DNA of 64,000 nucleotides from Acanthacorydalis orientalis (GCA_034766995.1 CM068315.1:4465236-4529235); one strand, 5' to 3'. Numbered from the stretch's first letter, positions 39,777-52,982 are shown. Notes: generated by a model from the sequence alone, not told the origin. Program-made: numbers and translations.

Positions 39777-39905
39777 AAATGAATAGGCCTGTGATATATT
39801 TGTATATTAAGTAATTAATCTATTAGGTTTTTTGACTTTTATTACTGTTTTTTTATTTTTTATTTTATTATAATTCAATTAGCATTTTTTTTAATCAGTG
39901 ATGTG

Positions 39906-39906
<1 letters not shown>

Positions 39907-39961
<55 letters not shown>
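39907..39961. repeat. (TA)n microsatellite in tandem unit 2
   Basis: Equivalent array inside the second unit. Confidence 0.97.
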
Positions 39962-39965
<4 letters not shown>

Positions 39966-40431
39966 AAGAATAGTCTTGCGATATATTTGCATATTAAGTA
40001 ATTATTCTATTAGGTTGTTTGACTTTTATTACTGCTTTTTTATTTTATTATTATATATATATATACACGATTGAAGTGGATATAATGCACGTAAAAAGTA
40101 TTATTTTCGTTATATCAGGTAAAAGTAGTGTTGCAAGTGATTTTTAGCGATATTTTTAATTTATTTACTTTTAACAATAAAATAATAAAAATATTTACCA
40201 TTAAAATCGTCTCTGTAATTGTTCCTCACTTGGTATAGTCGTTTTGTGTGCAGTTCTAGCACTAAACATTCTCTTTAAAAATGATTTATTCACTGGCACT
40301 ACAAAACATAAAAACATTTTCTTGTCAGTAATATCTGCTAAGTTATTATTGATCATTTTTGATTGTAGTGGTATCGTGATCGAAATGAAAATGTCATAAT
40401 AAAAAAGGATCATTACTAAACATTTTTGATC

Positions 40432-40434
<3 letters not shown>

Positions 40435-40481
<47 letters not shown>
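40435..40481. repeat. (TA)n microsatellite
   Basis: 47 bp TA run. Confidence 0.97.
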
Positions 40482-40483
<2 letters not shown>

Positions 40484-40649
40484 CTTTGAAAAAATATTTA
40501 TTTTATTAATATACTCTGTATTTGAAATTAATGCATTTGTATTGAAACCAAAATAATTCAGTATCTTTAAACCGCATAGAAAACAGAAATATTTTTCATT
40601 AAGAACGAGATATAAGAGAAGAATATAAATAACATGTCTGTAAACAATA

Positions 40650-40880
40650 ATTACAGACTAAATAAGACTAATGGTTTTGATATGGAAATGAGTCTACTAC
40701 ACTCTGAAAAGAGAGGATAATAGATGAACAACAGAAACCATTGCTAGGGATTTAAGAAACAAAAATATCCATAATGAAACTAATAAACAGGTCTGAAAAA
40801 AATATGAGAAAATGAAGTGAAATTTTGTAGGAATTAGAACCATGAACTTGTTGAAATTAAAATGTCTTTTTTCAACAATG
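40650..40880 (+). mobile_element. Degraded non-LTR retrotransposon 3' fragment
   Basis: DNA such as atggaaatgagt and gagaggataatagatgaaca aligns with the better-preserved fragment at 45775-45990 (atggaaatgagtgagacata, agagaagataaccgatggac). Many stops are present. The assignment rests on this internal similarity. Confidence 0.5.
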
Positions 40881-41726
40881 AATTGTCAAAAATTAGAGAT
40901 GAAGTAGTAATATGTATGTGACCAAATCGGATATATAAAAATGAAATTATTATACATATTTAAATAATTCACGTTATCTAAATATAACTTTAACTTTTTA
41001 TTAATTGATTAAATATAATTTCATTGTTCTGTCGCTTGTGCGGCATTTTTATATCGTCAAGCATGTACCTACGTACGTAGAGAGCAGATTGAATAAATTA
41101 TACATTCTTACATATGAATATATTTAAAATGAATGAGTTATCGATCCCGTGTTATGCTAAATATAGTCAAGCGCGATAAAATCTGCATGAAAATAATATA
41201 TTTATATGTAGACGTTGATTTCTATTGATGCATTTACATTGAATTGTTTTCACGTAATATTTTAAATGTATGTTTGAAATAATGATTCGTGCGGTATTTT
41301 TTTTATCTTCTGTTTCGATCAATATTTGTATAAGGTGAAAAGGTGGATAAAAATATCGCCTGTGTTTCAAATATACAGAATTTTATATGTTTATTTTATT
41401 TATAACGATGTTGTTGGCGATTCTTATAAACATGAAAATTATAAAATAACAAACAGATTGTTTGTTTACATATTAATTTATGATTGTACAGTGATTGTAA
41501 TCCAGTCAGGTATGTACTTACTAATTGTTACTTTTGTGAATTACATTTCATGTTCTCTTAAAACATTGAATTTTTTACTTGTTAGTTGCATAGGTTAGAT
41601 TTCAGGTAAGCGTAAAATAATAATTCTGTGCTACATTAATTTGTTATAAAAATATTCCTTTTTCGCATAAAATCTATTAAAAATTTAATTGTAATAATAT
41701 ACCAATTGACAGTGGTTGATTTAGTG

Positions 41727-42084
41727 TAGTGGTCCTTAAGCTTTGTCAACTCGCGGAACCCTTAAGGTTATCATTTTTTTGCAGACCTCACCCTACCACC
41801 CCTAGAAAACTGAAGATGCGTACCCCACAAGTTTTTAAAAAAATCAGTCATCTTGCATGACCAAATTTTATTATTTACATCTGATTGAACGAGGTAATAA
41901 TGTGTAACTCATAAATACAGTTTCACTGCATAATAATACATATTTGTAGAAATAAAAGAAATTATTATAAATTAACTGTTTTGAATTTTTAGCTTTTCGG
42001 GTTCTTTCTTCGACAATTCTTTTGAATTGTGACTTTGACTCGCGGAACCCCAGTGCTCTGCGGAACATAGTTTGAAGAACACTG
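41727..42084. mobile_element. hAT-like MITE with imperfect target duplication
   Basis: Ends are tagtggtccttaagctttg and, inverted, cagtgttcttcaaact. Subterminal motifs actcgcggaacccttaagg and actcgcggaaccccagtg occur at the two ends, as in known hAT MITEs with CGCGGAACCCC motifs. Flanking 8-mers atttagtg and attaaatg agree at six of eight positions, fitting a decayed 8-bp duplication. Confidence 0.6.
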
Positions 42085-43049
42085 ATTAAATGATTAGACA
42101 GGCAATTTCTTTAGGAAAGAGCACACGTCACAAATTGTATTGAATATTTCGCATTTTTCTGACCGTTTAATATGTCAGATATTTAACTATGATTGCTTCA
42201 TTGCATGATATTTATCGAATATTGCGTTGGCAGTGTAGTGTGTAAAGGAATGTCTGTTTCATACGCAAGCATTTTTCATTATGTGGAAGCTTACTTAACG
42301 TGTTTTTGGAATAGTCTTAAGAAAATTATTGGGTTTTCATTAATATAAAATTTCTCTTAGCAAACGTTGTGCTTATCTGATTTATATTATTTTGTGAGAC
42401 AGTTTTAACTGATTGCATTGAAAAATTATGAAAATTTTATGAAAACTTTGTTTGAAACAGCGTTAATATTACATATGATCAATAAACATGGTAAATAAAT
42501 ATCAATGTCTTATATGTAGTACAGAATAAAATTCTGTTTGAAACTTATAAATTTTTAGACTGAAGAATAGATTAGACCTTAAAGATAATGCCATCGTTGT
42601 AAAAATGAATCAGGATAGTATTGAAAAAATAATCAAATTGAATGAAAATATTTTAGATTATATTATTAATTTTTTATATTAATTATATTTTTCAACATTG
42701 ATGTTTCTAATTTGTCTATATATTTTTCTCTATATATTTTATAATCTTTTCATACACATTCAATCAAATTTTAGATATTTTGCACAATAAATAAACGCTT
42801 TATTTTTATAAAATTTACCATTCAAGTAAGGAGAAATCGCTGACAGATAGTCCGATGTAGTTATTTATTATGTACGAGTGCTAAATAAGTAATGAGTATA
42901 ATATAATTAGTATAATAATTTTGTAATATTCAATTACAAAGCATGATAAAGATTAGTTTATAATAAATTCCTTGTTAAATTAAATATGTGTTTGTATGTA
43001 TGTATATGTCACTATACGTCTGATATTAATATACACACAAAAATATGTT

Positions 43050-43096
43050 TGTGTGTGTATATATATATATAAAGAGAGAGAGAGAGGGAGAGAGAA
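43050..43096. repeat. Composite (TG)n(TA)n(GA)n array
   Basis: gtgtgtg, tatatata, then agagagagag in order. Confidence 0.96.
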
Positions 43097-44774
43097 AAGC
43101 ATTCACCCAACTTTACTAAACATTCGTAAACATGCTTTTCTGTTTTCATGCCCGTTTCAATATTAGTTTTGAACAAGTGTTTTGTTGTTACTAGAATTGT
43201 TCCCGTTTGTTTCTTGAAGCAAAAAACATTGTCCGGAATGTATAAGGGATGCTTTTATATGTTAAATAAATGAACATTGAAATAAAAACTCTCTGGGTTA
43301 ATGGAATGTCATTTTTGAATTTCTAGAATTACCAAATATCGAAATTAATTAATTGACTGCATTTAAAGTTTTAAAGTAAAACATAAAAGCATTGGTTTTA
43401 TGTTTTATAAAGTTACAATATTATCTCTGAATATACGTTGTTTCTTATTCAACATTCTGGAATGTTCAAAAGTTGAAAAGTTCACCGCAAATAATAACTT
43501 GTTAGTGGTTATATGTGGGCTATGTGCAAATAACTTTAAAGTGTGTGTATTTATATATAAAAAAATAATTATTGTGATAGTATTATAAATAATTCTTTCA
43601 ATTAATACCCTTTTCAAACAATTTATGTTGAAAAAATGGCATTGGTCACTAAAAATTAATAATTAGTTCTTTGATATATCACAACAATAATAATTTCACT
43701 GTCCAAAGATCTTTAACCCAAATAAAACCGATCCGAAATAAGAATCACAGTTTTGAATCCAATAATTTGTTATATGCTACTATTTTTCAAATTTTTTATT
43801 TTTTAAAAAATTATGTAATTTTTGTCTTTATTGCACTCATATTTTTGCAGTGTTTATATTGTTGTAAAGATCTTTGCAATCGTATAAATAAGACGATACA
43901 AGACGAACCCATTTTACTCTTCGTTTTTTATTACTGTGTCAAAGCAAGTAGCTTTTTTTCATGTCGTCTATCTCAACTTTTGGAAATATCGTTTTATTTA
44001 ACTGTCATTATCGTCGATTTATCCGAAGTGTTTGTAAATTCAATTAACGCACATAAAATAGAATTTTTAAGACTTTTAAAATGTTTTATATAAAACTTGC
44101 GTAAAAAATTTTTGAACATTTTTTTATAATGTCTTTTTCTTATATTTTTCAAAGTAATTGCAAACATCACTTGCAATGGGATATAAGATTGATTTTTCTA
44201 AAGATTTTTTTTATTAGAGTCACTGAAAGTAAAGATAATAAAGTAGGATATTATTAATGCGTTTTGTATATTTCAATATCAAAAATCTAATTACAGTTCG
44301 TGTAACACTGATTACTTGGCGATTAGTTACATTTATTTATCATTTTCTGTGCATTATTGATATAAAGTGAACCTGATTATCTATATATTTAACGTATCCA
44401 AGTTTTTTTGTATTAAATAGGTTATTAAAAAAATTTTTTTTCTTACCATCTAAGAATTCAACTTAGGTGGCCTGGTAAGATGACAGAATTGAGAAACTAA
44501 TCACATCGAATAAAAAAAAGATACACCAGAGAAAAAGGTCTCTTCTATTCTTTAGTGAAATGATTTCAATCTTTTTTTTATTATATTCTATTTAGTTTTG
44601 TAACACGTTACAAAATAGATTCCAAATATTGTTATATTAATTGACTTCTTTTATTTGGCCGTATTTAATAAATTTTGTATATATTTTTTTGTTTAGTGTG
44701 GAGTATTGTGTTTCTTTAAAATAAATTGAAGAACTTAAATATATTTAATCAATATTTTAATTTAAAACCAATTA

Positions 44775-44820
44775 TGTGTTTGTGTGTATGTATGTGTATA
44801 TATATATAGAGAGAGAGAAA
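44775..44820. repeat. Composite (TG)n(TA)n(GA)n array
   Basis: gtgtttgtgtgtatg, tatatatata, then gagagagag. Confidence 0.95.
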
Positions 44821-45122
44821 TAGTGACCTATTTGTAGATTTTATTAGAATTGAGAGGTTTGTTTCTTCGTCTTTCCTGAATTATTATGATAAAACTTTTT
44901 ACTTATGTTTTTTTTTATTTTGTTTTGATTTGCATTCTACGAATAACTTATCTTATTTTAAACTTGCTTTATTCATTCCTAGCGTTACTGATTTATTGTT
45001 TAATTAACAAATATGAATAGTAATAAAGTCAGTGTTGTATGAAGAACAGCATCCAAGCAATAATATCAGTCTGCTACTCAATAAAAAACGAATAATTACA
45101 AAAACAGTTTTTAGACGTGATA

Positions 45123-45124
<2 letters not shown>

Positions 45125-45177
<53 letters not shown>
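45125..45177. repeat. (TA)n microsatellite
   Basis: 53 bp TA run. Confidence 0.97.
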
Positions 45178-45181
<4 letters not shown>

Positions 45182-45381
45182 CGCACACTAAGAATTCATT
45201 CATAAATACTAAAATATTCATTAATGATTCATGGAAAGGTCATAACTTGCTTCCCATTGTTTTCGATACACGCCAGAAAACAGTTTAATGTCCTTAAAAC
45301 GTTCGCGCAGAAAGGCTAAATATACAAGCCACTATATTTAATATTTTGCTTCAGTGCATTAGATAATTGTATAAATATGTA

Positions 45382-45386
<5 letters not shown>

Positions 45387-45426
<40 letters not shown>
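45387..45426. repeat. (TA)n microsatellite
   Basis: Ends exactly where the mariner end at 45427 begins. Confidence 0.97.
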
Positions 45427-45431
<5 letters not shown>

Positions 45432-45700
45432 CGTACAAATTAATTCCGTGCCTTTTCTTATAGAAAATGAGCGTTCACAGAAAAATGGAATACATTTCAA
45501 TCCTCAAAATATCCTCTATTATTTTGTATAATTTTGCTCTGTTTCTCGGGTAACTGATTCTATCAAAAAAAGATGTTTGCTTTGAGTCAATGAAATTGTT
45601 GTGCATTTTCGGATCTCTTCCACTGTTTTAGCATTTTTTTGTATGTTTTATGCGTCACAAACCCTTTCTCCAAATCTGAACAAATCATTCCTACCCCTTT
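45427..45700 (-). mobile_element. Mariner 3' end fragment
   Basis: It starts ttagacgtacaaattaattc directly at the end of a TA array. It aligns with the terminal regions at 14793 and 61592 through the transposase C-terminus on the minus strand (accaaag-type stretch, tcttccactgttttagcatt). Heavily broken. Confidence 0.65.
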
Positions 45701-45704
45701 GTTA

Positions 45705-45998
45705 GCATTTTCAAGAAGATATAGGAAGAGAATAGAACGGATATGAAAACAGACAGGAATCACAGATGTAATAAGAAGAGCGAAGAGACTGAAATGGAAA
45801 TGAGTGAGACATATTGCAAAAAGAGAAGATAACCGATGGACAACAGAAATTATTAACCGGAAACCAAGGAATATAAAAAGAACGAGAAAGAGACCAGTGA
45901 ATAGGTAGGATAAGGAAATTAAAATTTTTATTGCAAATTAGTGGAAAAGAGAGGCATTCAATCGTACAAAATGGAATATAATGGAAGAGACCATTATT
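45705..45998 (+). mobile_element. Non-LTR retrotransposon 3' fragment (Jockey-like RT C-terminus)
   Basis: The plus strand encodes RRAKRLKWKWVRHIAKREDN then RWTTEIINRKPRNIKRTRKR, then PVNR (stop) DKEIKIFIAN and WKREAFNRTKWNIMEETIIQ. This is the usual C-terminal pattern of insect Jockey-group reverse transcriptases (K-KWAGHVARR-DNRW...GRP--RW-D). At least two stops. Only the 3' end is present. It lies directly after a mariner fragment and before a TA array. Confidence 0.75.
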
Positions 45999-46030
45999 CA
46001 GTACTGAATTGACAAAGGTGGCAGCTGCTG

Positions 46031-46032
<2 letters not shown>

Positions 46033-46081
<49 letters not shown>
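46033..46081. repeat. (TA)n microsatellite
   Basis: Lies just after the LINE fragment at 45705-45998. Confidence 0.97.
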
Positions 46082-46083
<2 letters not shown>

Positions 46084-46908
46084 GCACATACGTACTAATA
46101 AAACATCCTAAATAAATAAAAGGAATCAAATTAAACATTTCGTTACTGTTTAATGTTTTCTTTTGGTAAGACATAATAAATATGTACCTGAAATAAGCAA
46201 ATATTCTACATTTTATAAATGTATTGACTTTTTTAAAAGATTTTTTAATTATAATTTCTAGTATAATTAATACTGTTTTACAATTACATATTATATTAAA
46301 ATATATCTTCAAACTATATATATATATATATATTATACAAATATCGTTTTCATAAATGATTTTTTCTATTCTCACGAAACAAAGAAAGAGAATATAGCTA
46401 CAGTGCTAAACTTTTTATTATTATCTATATCTAGTGTGTAGAGTAAGTACAAAAGTAAAAAAAAAATCGAGAGGAGGATGTTCAGTAATCACTTTTCGCT
46501 TCATAACATTTAAAGTATTTATTGCAAGCCAACGGTCTTAAATAAAACTAAATAGTTTTGGTGCATTGTGTATTTTTAGAATCCCAAAATGAGTTCGTAA
46601 TTCTGAAACGCAGCCAATACTATACAACCTACCTTTACCTTCTTACCTTTTTTTATGAAGTGTCCCCCGTAAACAGAGATTTACAATTCTTTTAATTTCC
46701 ATTTTAATGAAAAATCGTTAACGTGCAAGAGATACTTCTGATGAAGAAAAAAGTCAGCGACACATTTCTCCTTATCGTTATAACGTTTTAAAAAGGGACA
46801 TTTTAGAAATATTGTCACAGGGTTCTAAAAAACTAGTATAAGGTCACTGTTAATTATTTTTTTTATACTCAATCACTTATTTTTTGTAGTCATTTTAGAA
46901 ATATCCTG

Positions 46909-46910
<2 letters not shown>

Positions 46911-46959
<49 letters not shown>
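46911..46959. repeat. (TA)n microsatellite
   Basis: 49 bp TA run. Confidence 0.97.
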
Positions 46960-46963
<4 letters not shown>

Positions 46964-49131
46964 CTAGCTTATTCAATTTCATGCATTAGTTATTAATTCT
47001 AATTAAATTTATCAACGTCAGATTACTAGACCCTTTGTTTTTCGATGAAATGCAATTGTGGGGAGTGAAAAAAATGAGAAATGTCATGACCTATCGTGTA
47101 ATATAACGAATGGTGTTTTCGATAACCCATTTCGAACGTTACAAGACCGTAGATGTTTTGAAAAGTTTTGATGTAAAAACGTCTCTATGGATATATATAT
47201 ATATATATATAGGTTGCTGTAGTAAAGTTAATAATATCTGCACATATTGTGACAAGGGTAAGGGATAGAATCCCTATGCCTTAAATCAGACGTGTCAAAC
47301 CCAATTTGAACATAAGATAAGTATTATGTTTTTTATTCGAGCCTACGCTTTACGGTTTTCTAGAAAAAATAGTTTTCACCTGCTTTTTTATGTAGTTCGA
47401 ATAGAATGAAAGATTTTCAGTATTAACATAATAATAACTTGTAAAATAATGTATTTTAATAAAAGCCATCCACTTTTTTTATACAAGTAGAGAAACAAAA
47501 ATTTTCCAAGCTATTGATATCAGTAACTTTTATATTTTTGTTACCGTCAATTAAATAAACAAGTATTTGATTGAAAAGCATGTGGTTACAAAGATTTTAT
47601 GGAGATTTCTGCTGGTAAAATTGTTTTCAATTTTTTTTTGTTTAATCGAAAAGTATTACTATCCATAATTTATTAAAAAAAGATAAATGAATCTGAAATT
47701 TATTTCACATACGTTAAAATTAAAAATGTTGACGAATATTAAAATCACGTTTTGTTTTCGCACAGCAATGAACTATACATACAGTTGATTTTCGCAGTTT
47801 ATGATTTGAAAGTATCGTTTTGAAAATAATCTAGGTATGATATAATTTCAATATAAATTGTAGTAATTGCTTGTGTGTTTATTAAACTGAAGACACATTT
47901 ACAAATAATAAATATAGGTTTTGTAAGTGTAAAAAATCTTTTTAAGAACTTTTTTTAATAAGATTTAAAATTCCAAAATATTTTAAATTGAAAAGAATTA
48001 GATAGCCCCTGACAGAGATTTTTTTCTTTTGTCATTTATATATTCGTTATAATGATTACCATTAAAAAATTGATCTTCAAAAAAGAATTATTAATTTTTC
48101 TATGTAAATTATACTTAAGAATATTTCTAAATATCAGCTAATTTCAAATTGTAAAAGTAGTAGATAATTTAAACGGTGAAGCATATAAATGTGTTGAAAG
48201 CAAGCAGTTTAACGCTTCTGAAGCAGAATATTAAAACGCTATAAACTTTATTATAAGAATCGTGGATTTAACCCTAAAAGCTTAGAGGGAACATATTTAA
48301 GGCTCTATTCAGCGTGCTACAAATAAGATGTAAATTGGCACAATGTATGCAAAGGGAAGAGAGAACATTATGGTACTAAATATGAAACGCGAGAACTGTT
48401 CCATTAGCAATAGATGTATATCTTTCATAACGGCGTTCTGTATTTATGCACCTGTTCTTATCAACAGCATCATATTAGCATAAATAAGTTGACGACGGCA
48501 AAGTAGCACAGAATATGACAACTAGAAGGAATTGCGAAAAAAAATAATACCCCGTTGTGTGACTCCGCAAATTTGCAATCATTATAATAATGAATGTATC
48601 TTCATCGTGTGTATCTTCATCGATGATCTCTTACGATGGATGAATGGAAATGTCCGACTGTGTGGATTTATAGTTGGCGCACACTGTATCTCTTCTAATC
48701 TATTGTGGTGGATGAGAATAGTGCATGTTTTATATCTTGTGTTACTCATCATTACTGAACGGTATTTATTTATAAACTAATAGTTGTTTGTTAGAAAAAG
48801 GTCAAATTACGACGATAGATCGTTTCAATAACATCATTTACAATGTCTGCGTTCTTTTCAAATCGAGTTTTAATTACGGGTTTCGTCAATATATGCGTGT
48901 AATAGAAATTTATCATTATGGAATTTTTTTTAAATTATAATTTATTAATCTGCCTTGTGTACAAGTGTACTCTGTTCATTCTCTCATTTTTCATACAGTG
49001 GAATTTCCAAAAAATTAGTAAATTGAAATCAAATTAATGTTTTTAAAATTTCATTTTCTTTTGTATTAGTTTTATATTAAGTGTATATATATATGTGTAT
49101 ATGTGTATATATATATATGTATATATAAATA

Positions 49132-49321
49132 AAAGGTAACGAATTAATTTGTAGAGACCTAATATTTTGAACGAATAATGATTTCAGTAATGATGTCACC
49201 GACACATCCAGGAAATATTATGATATTTTTCAATTTACATTCGTAAACAAAATTTAATATACAGTTTATTAAAATATATTATTGCATATTTTATTGTATT
49301 GCATATTATTATTGCATATTT

Positions 49322-49388
<67 letters not shown>

Positions 49389-49632
49389 TAAATATAGTTA
49401 ATACTAAAGTAAAACTTTAATTTAGGAACTTTTAAGTAGTTATTTTATGACATAAATATATGATATCAGAAATTCACAATGCAATAATATATTTTAATAA
49501 ACTGTATATTAAATTTTGTTTACGAATGTAAATTGAAAAATATAATATTTCCTGTATATGTCGGTGACATCATTACTGAAATCATTTTTCCTTCAAAATA
49601 TTAAATCTCTACAAATTAATTCGTCACCTTTT
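49132..49632. repeat. Inverted duplication, arms about 153 bp
   Basis: The left arm 49132-49286 and right arm 49480-49632 are reverse complements with only scattered differences (for example atgatttcagtaatgatgtc against gacatcattactgaaatcat). The loop of about 190 bp holds a TA array (49325-49385). The outer ends of both arms carry the mariner terminal sequence tacaaattaattcg. Confidence 0.85.
49325..49385. repeat. (TA)n microsatellite in loop of inverted duplication
   Basis: 61 bp TA run between the two arms at 49132-49632. Confidence 0.97.
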
Positions 49633-49740
49633 TTTAATAGAAAATGAATGTTTACAGAAAAATGGGATGCATTTCAATCCTGAAAATATCCACAATTATT
49701 TCAACTTTACTTCATCTGTCGGGTAACGAGATACGGTATT
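49605..49740 (-). mobile_element. Mariner 3' end fragment
   Basis: ctctacaaattaattcgtca followed by atagaaaatgaatgtttaca aligns with the terminal regions at 14793, 45427 and 61592. The inner part is a degraded transposase C-terminus on the minus strand. Its outer end is included in the inverted duplication. Confidence 0.6.
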
Positions 49741-50107
49741 ATTTTAAAATTATTGTACAATAACAAATACCACATTTATTATCTCGTCGACGACAGGAGT
49801 CTTGATTTGATTGAAAACTAACAAGTTTACTGGAACGGAAAATTAAAAGATAATAAATTTCTCTAAAATATATCAACGGTGTATTTTTGGAGGGAATGTA
49901 TTGATTGAATTGTCAGTGAAAAAAAACCGTACAAAAATTCCTCAGCAGACATCAACAATCCAATAAGTAGTTTTCGCATGCTTTTGACATATTTGAAAAG
50001 TTTAGTGATTTATTCAACTTTATTTATCTAACTTGTGATTTCTCGAAACGTATCTTTAAGTTAGAAGAACTAATTTCAATGAAAACTTCTACAGACACAT
50101 GTATACA

Positions 50108-50110
<3 letters not shown>

Positions 50111-50168
<58 letters not shown>
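50111..50168. repeat. (TA)n microsatellite
   Basis: 58 bp TA run followed by tgtatgtgtgtgt. Confidence 0.97.
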
Positions 50169-50169
<1 letters not shown>

Positions 50170-50712
50170 GTATGTGTGTGTTTGAATAAATGTAACGTAG
50201 TTTTAACCACAATCTCGCTCTTTCAATCAATATATTCTATAATAGAACATTCACGATCGTTCGTATTCACTATTAAACCATTAGAAAATAAAGGGGACAT
50301 GACGAAAATCCATTAGAATGAGTGGATCGTTCGTCTTGACCCAACCGAATATCAGAATCACACGCATCAGTTATCCCGCAATAAATTTTCGATATCTGTT
50401 AGAAACTGATGTCATAAGCAACTTTTTAACTCGACTTTAACTGAATTTCATTTACACACACGACGTTTTATTATAATGGGATTGCATAAATCTCTTTTTC
50501 CAACATGCAAGATTGTTAGTTTATGTAATATCACACACTGTATAATAAAATATTATTATGAGGAAGATAATTTTCGGTTGATGTATTACATTATCTGTCT
50601 GTATTTTTTTTTTGTAAGGTTAATGTATGAGCAGGTTGTGCTGTGAACTTTTCTTATTATTATTATTTGTTGCACGATAATTTAGAAAGTATCATCAGTG
50701 TGTGACAAAAAT

Positions 50713-50818
<106 letters not shown>

Positions 50819-51164
50819 CTTTAAAAATGTTTTATATGAATGTATATAGCTACAAATAAAAACGTTTAGAAAAGAGGTTCAAAGAAATCACTAGAATAAT
50901 TTGTGGTTGGACAGTAAAGCTATTAGTATTAAATGAGCGAAACGAATGTTAGAAGGTCATGAAGAACACCTGAAAAAATGATATTTTGTACGTAGTGTGT
51001 AGTATTTACGATCATAGTATTCCTTTTTAACTGAAAGGATGCTTCAATAAATTACAGATTTTAGTTTTGACCATGAGCCCGTTTCTAATTTTGTAATCTT
51101 TCGAATAGGCGATGAACATAATTGACCAAAAACAATATAATTATAATTCATGTAGAGAAATATT

Positions 51165-51236
<72 letters not shown>

Positions 51237-51238
51237 AA
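51165..51238. repeat. Composite (TG)n(TA)n(GA)n array
   Basis: tgtgtgtgtgt, TA run, then about 40 bases of GA with two GG interruptions. About 140 bp left of the full-length mariner. Confidence 0.97.
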
Positions 51239-51378
51239 GTACATGCAATAATAGATTTAACCAAATCAATATTTATAATTATTTTTTTTTATTTACAGAT
51301 AAGTATGAATCTTTTATTTGTAAATAAAAAAAATATTTATCAAATCAGAAGTGTTTTATTTTAAATTTTCTTGATAAA

Positions 51379-52663
51379 TTAGGTCATTAAATGTGAAATG
51401 TCTGATTTCGAATCAAAAGTTTAGTTTATTATATCTCAAACAAAAAAAAACAGTACAATTAATCAAAGTATGTGCCTAAACTATCGACACAGTTTTGCCA
51501 TCTTAAAGGTAACTTGTTTATGCCAGCAGCGAAGAAGCGCGGGAAGTGAGTAGCGAAAGGCGTTTTTCAGAGTTTGTTGAGAATTAAATATTTTTCCTTA
51601 CAAGAAGTGGTTCAAAGCCTGATAGAAGTAGTAGTCAGTTTATGCAAGATTTTGTGAATACCGTGTATGATAGAAAGTTTCCAAGTCCAGCCTATAGTTT
51701 GGGCAGCGTTGTTTTTGCGACATGTGGTCGAGCGTTGTCTTACAAGAGGATTGGCCTGTCTCTGTTGACCAATCTCGGCTGCTTAATCACAATCATCTTC
51801 ATCATTTCGTCCAATCAGTTGCAGTAGACATTCGCTGTAATCGTTTGACCAGGTTTCATGAAGCTGTAGTGCATAATACCAGCGCTGGGCCATCAAACTG
51901 ACACCATTATTTTTTTTAATGAATATTGAGTTTTGGACTGTTTAGCGCTTCATATTATTCAACCATTATGCCGAACGCTTGTGATTGTCAAAAAGAATCA
52001 ATTTTTCATCACATATAATAATTCGGTCAAGAAATGATTCGCCTTTGTGTCGTGACAGCAAAGAAAGGCAATCTTCGAGACGATTTCTCTTCTGACGTTC
52101 GTTTAATTAATGCGGAACTCATCTATCCATCTTCTTTACCTTGCCGATTTGTTTCAAATGGTCCAATATTGTTGGAATGATAACATCAAACTTTGCTGCT
52201 AATTCACTTGTAGTTTAAGATGGATTCGCTTCCATTACAGCTTTCAGCTCATAATTATCCACCGTGGTCTCAAGTCGCTCACGTGGCTTATTTTCAAGGT
52301 TAAAATTACCAGAACGGAACTTATCAAACCGTCGACGTACTGTGCGTTCATTAGCCGCATCCTTCTCGAACATTTTGTTTATATTTCGACCTGTCTGCGC
52401 TCCATTCGTTCCACGATGAACCTCATATTCGAAAATAACATGAATTTTTGACTTATCTGTGATGTCACAAAAGTTACGCTAAAAGTTAATTAAATATTAA
52501 ACACAAACCAAAACGTGCGTTTGAATGAATGAGGATGTATATCAACACAATAAAAAAAAATAAATAAAAAAACAGAAAATGTCAGTCAAAATGAAATGTC
52601 AGAGATGGTAGCTGTCAAATTTAGTCCTTAAGGAAATCGGACATATCATACTTATTAACCTAA
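51379..52663 (-). mobile_element. Full-length but inactivated mariner (1285 bp)
   Basis: Terminal inverted repeats of about 32 bp: the left starts TTAGGTCATTAAATGTGAAA at 51379, and the right read in reverse starts TTAGGTTAATAAGTATGATA at 52663. Both then reach ATGTCYGATTTC. The length is that of an intact mariner. The minus strand encodes FEKDAANERTVRRRFDKFRS (N-terminal domain), DRIIICDEKLILFDNHKRSA (the CDEK motif with the first catalytic Asp) and, near the 3' end, LPLRWQNCVDSLGTYFD. Multiple stops and frameshifts break it. Confidence 0.9.
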
Positions 52664-52931
52664 TATTACAAATATAATAAACATCATCATATTGATTATT
52701 ACATCGTATCGTAATTTTCATAACTGTAATGTTTTTATGAATCATGAATTTAATTCTATAGCTATATTGATAACAATTTGTAGTTCAAGGTTTCATTGTT
52801 TATTGTTTTGTAGGTTTGATACAAAACGTGTGCGTATACTGTTTTCATAAGAATTACAAATTAATGCTTCTGATACTTGTTTTCAATCTTTGATTATTTA
52901 TTGTAATCGAATTGAGATACATGCAAACACG

Positions 52932-52932
52932 T

Positions 52933-52982
<50 letters not shown>

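Larger units (their letters stand above)
39665..40048 (+). repeat. Tandem duplication, two units of about 192 bp
   Basis: Unit 1 (about 39665-39856) and unit 2 (about 39857-40048) share ttttattata-ttcaa-tag, a cagtgat stretch, a long TA array, then cgatatatttgcatattaag-like sequence, a run around ctattaggtt and gacttttattactg. Both units carry their own TA array of similar length. Confidence 0.8.

Noticed and set aside
43405..43617. Paired open frames on both strands at 43400-43617
   Set aside because: Length is within chance for AT-rich DNA with few stops in phase; no homology seen.
43671..44093. 140-codon open frame, the longest apart from those in repeats
   Set aside because: It needs a TTG start, has low-complexity AT-driven composition, matches no family I know, and has no splice or promoter context.
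48532..48780. 82-codon open frame with hydrophobic C-terminus
   Set aside because: No recognisable family; its start is not ATG-supported and the flanks show no gene structure.
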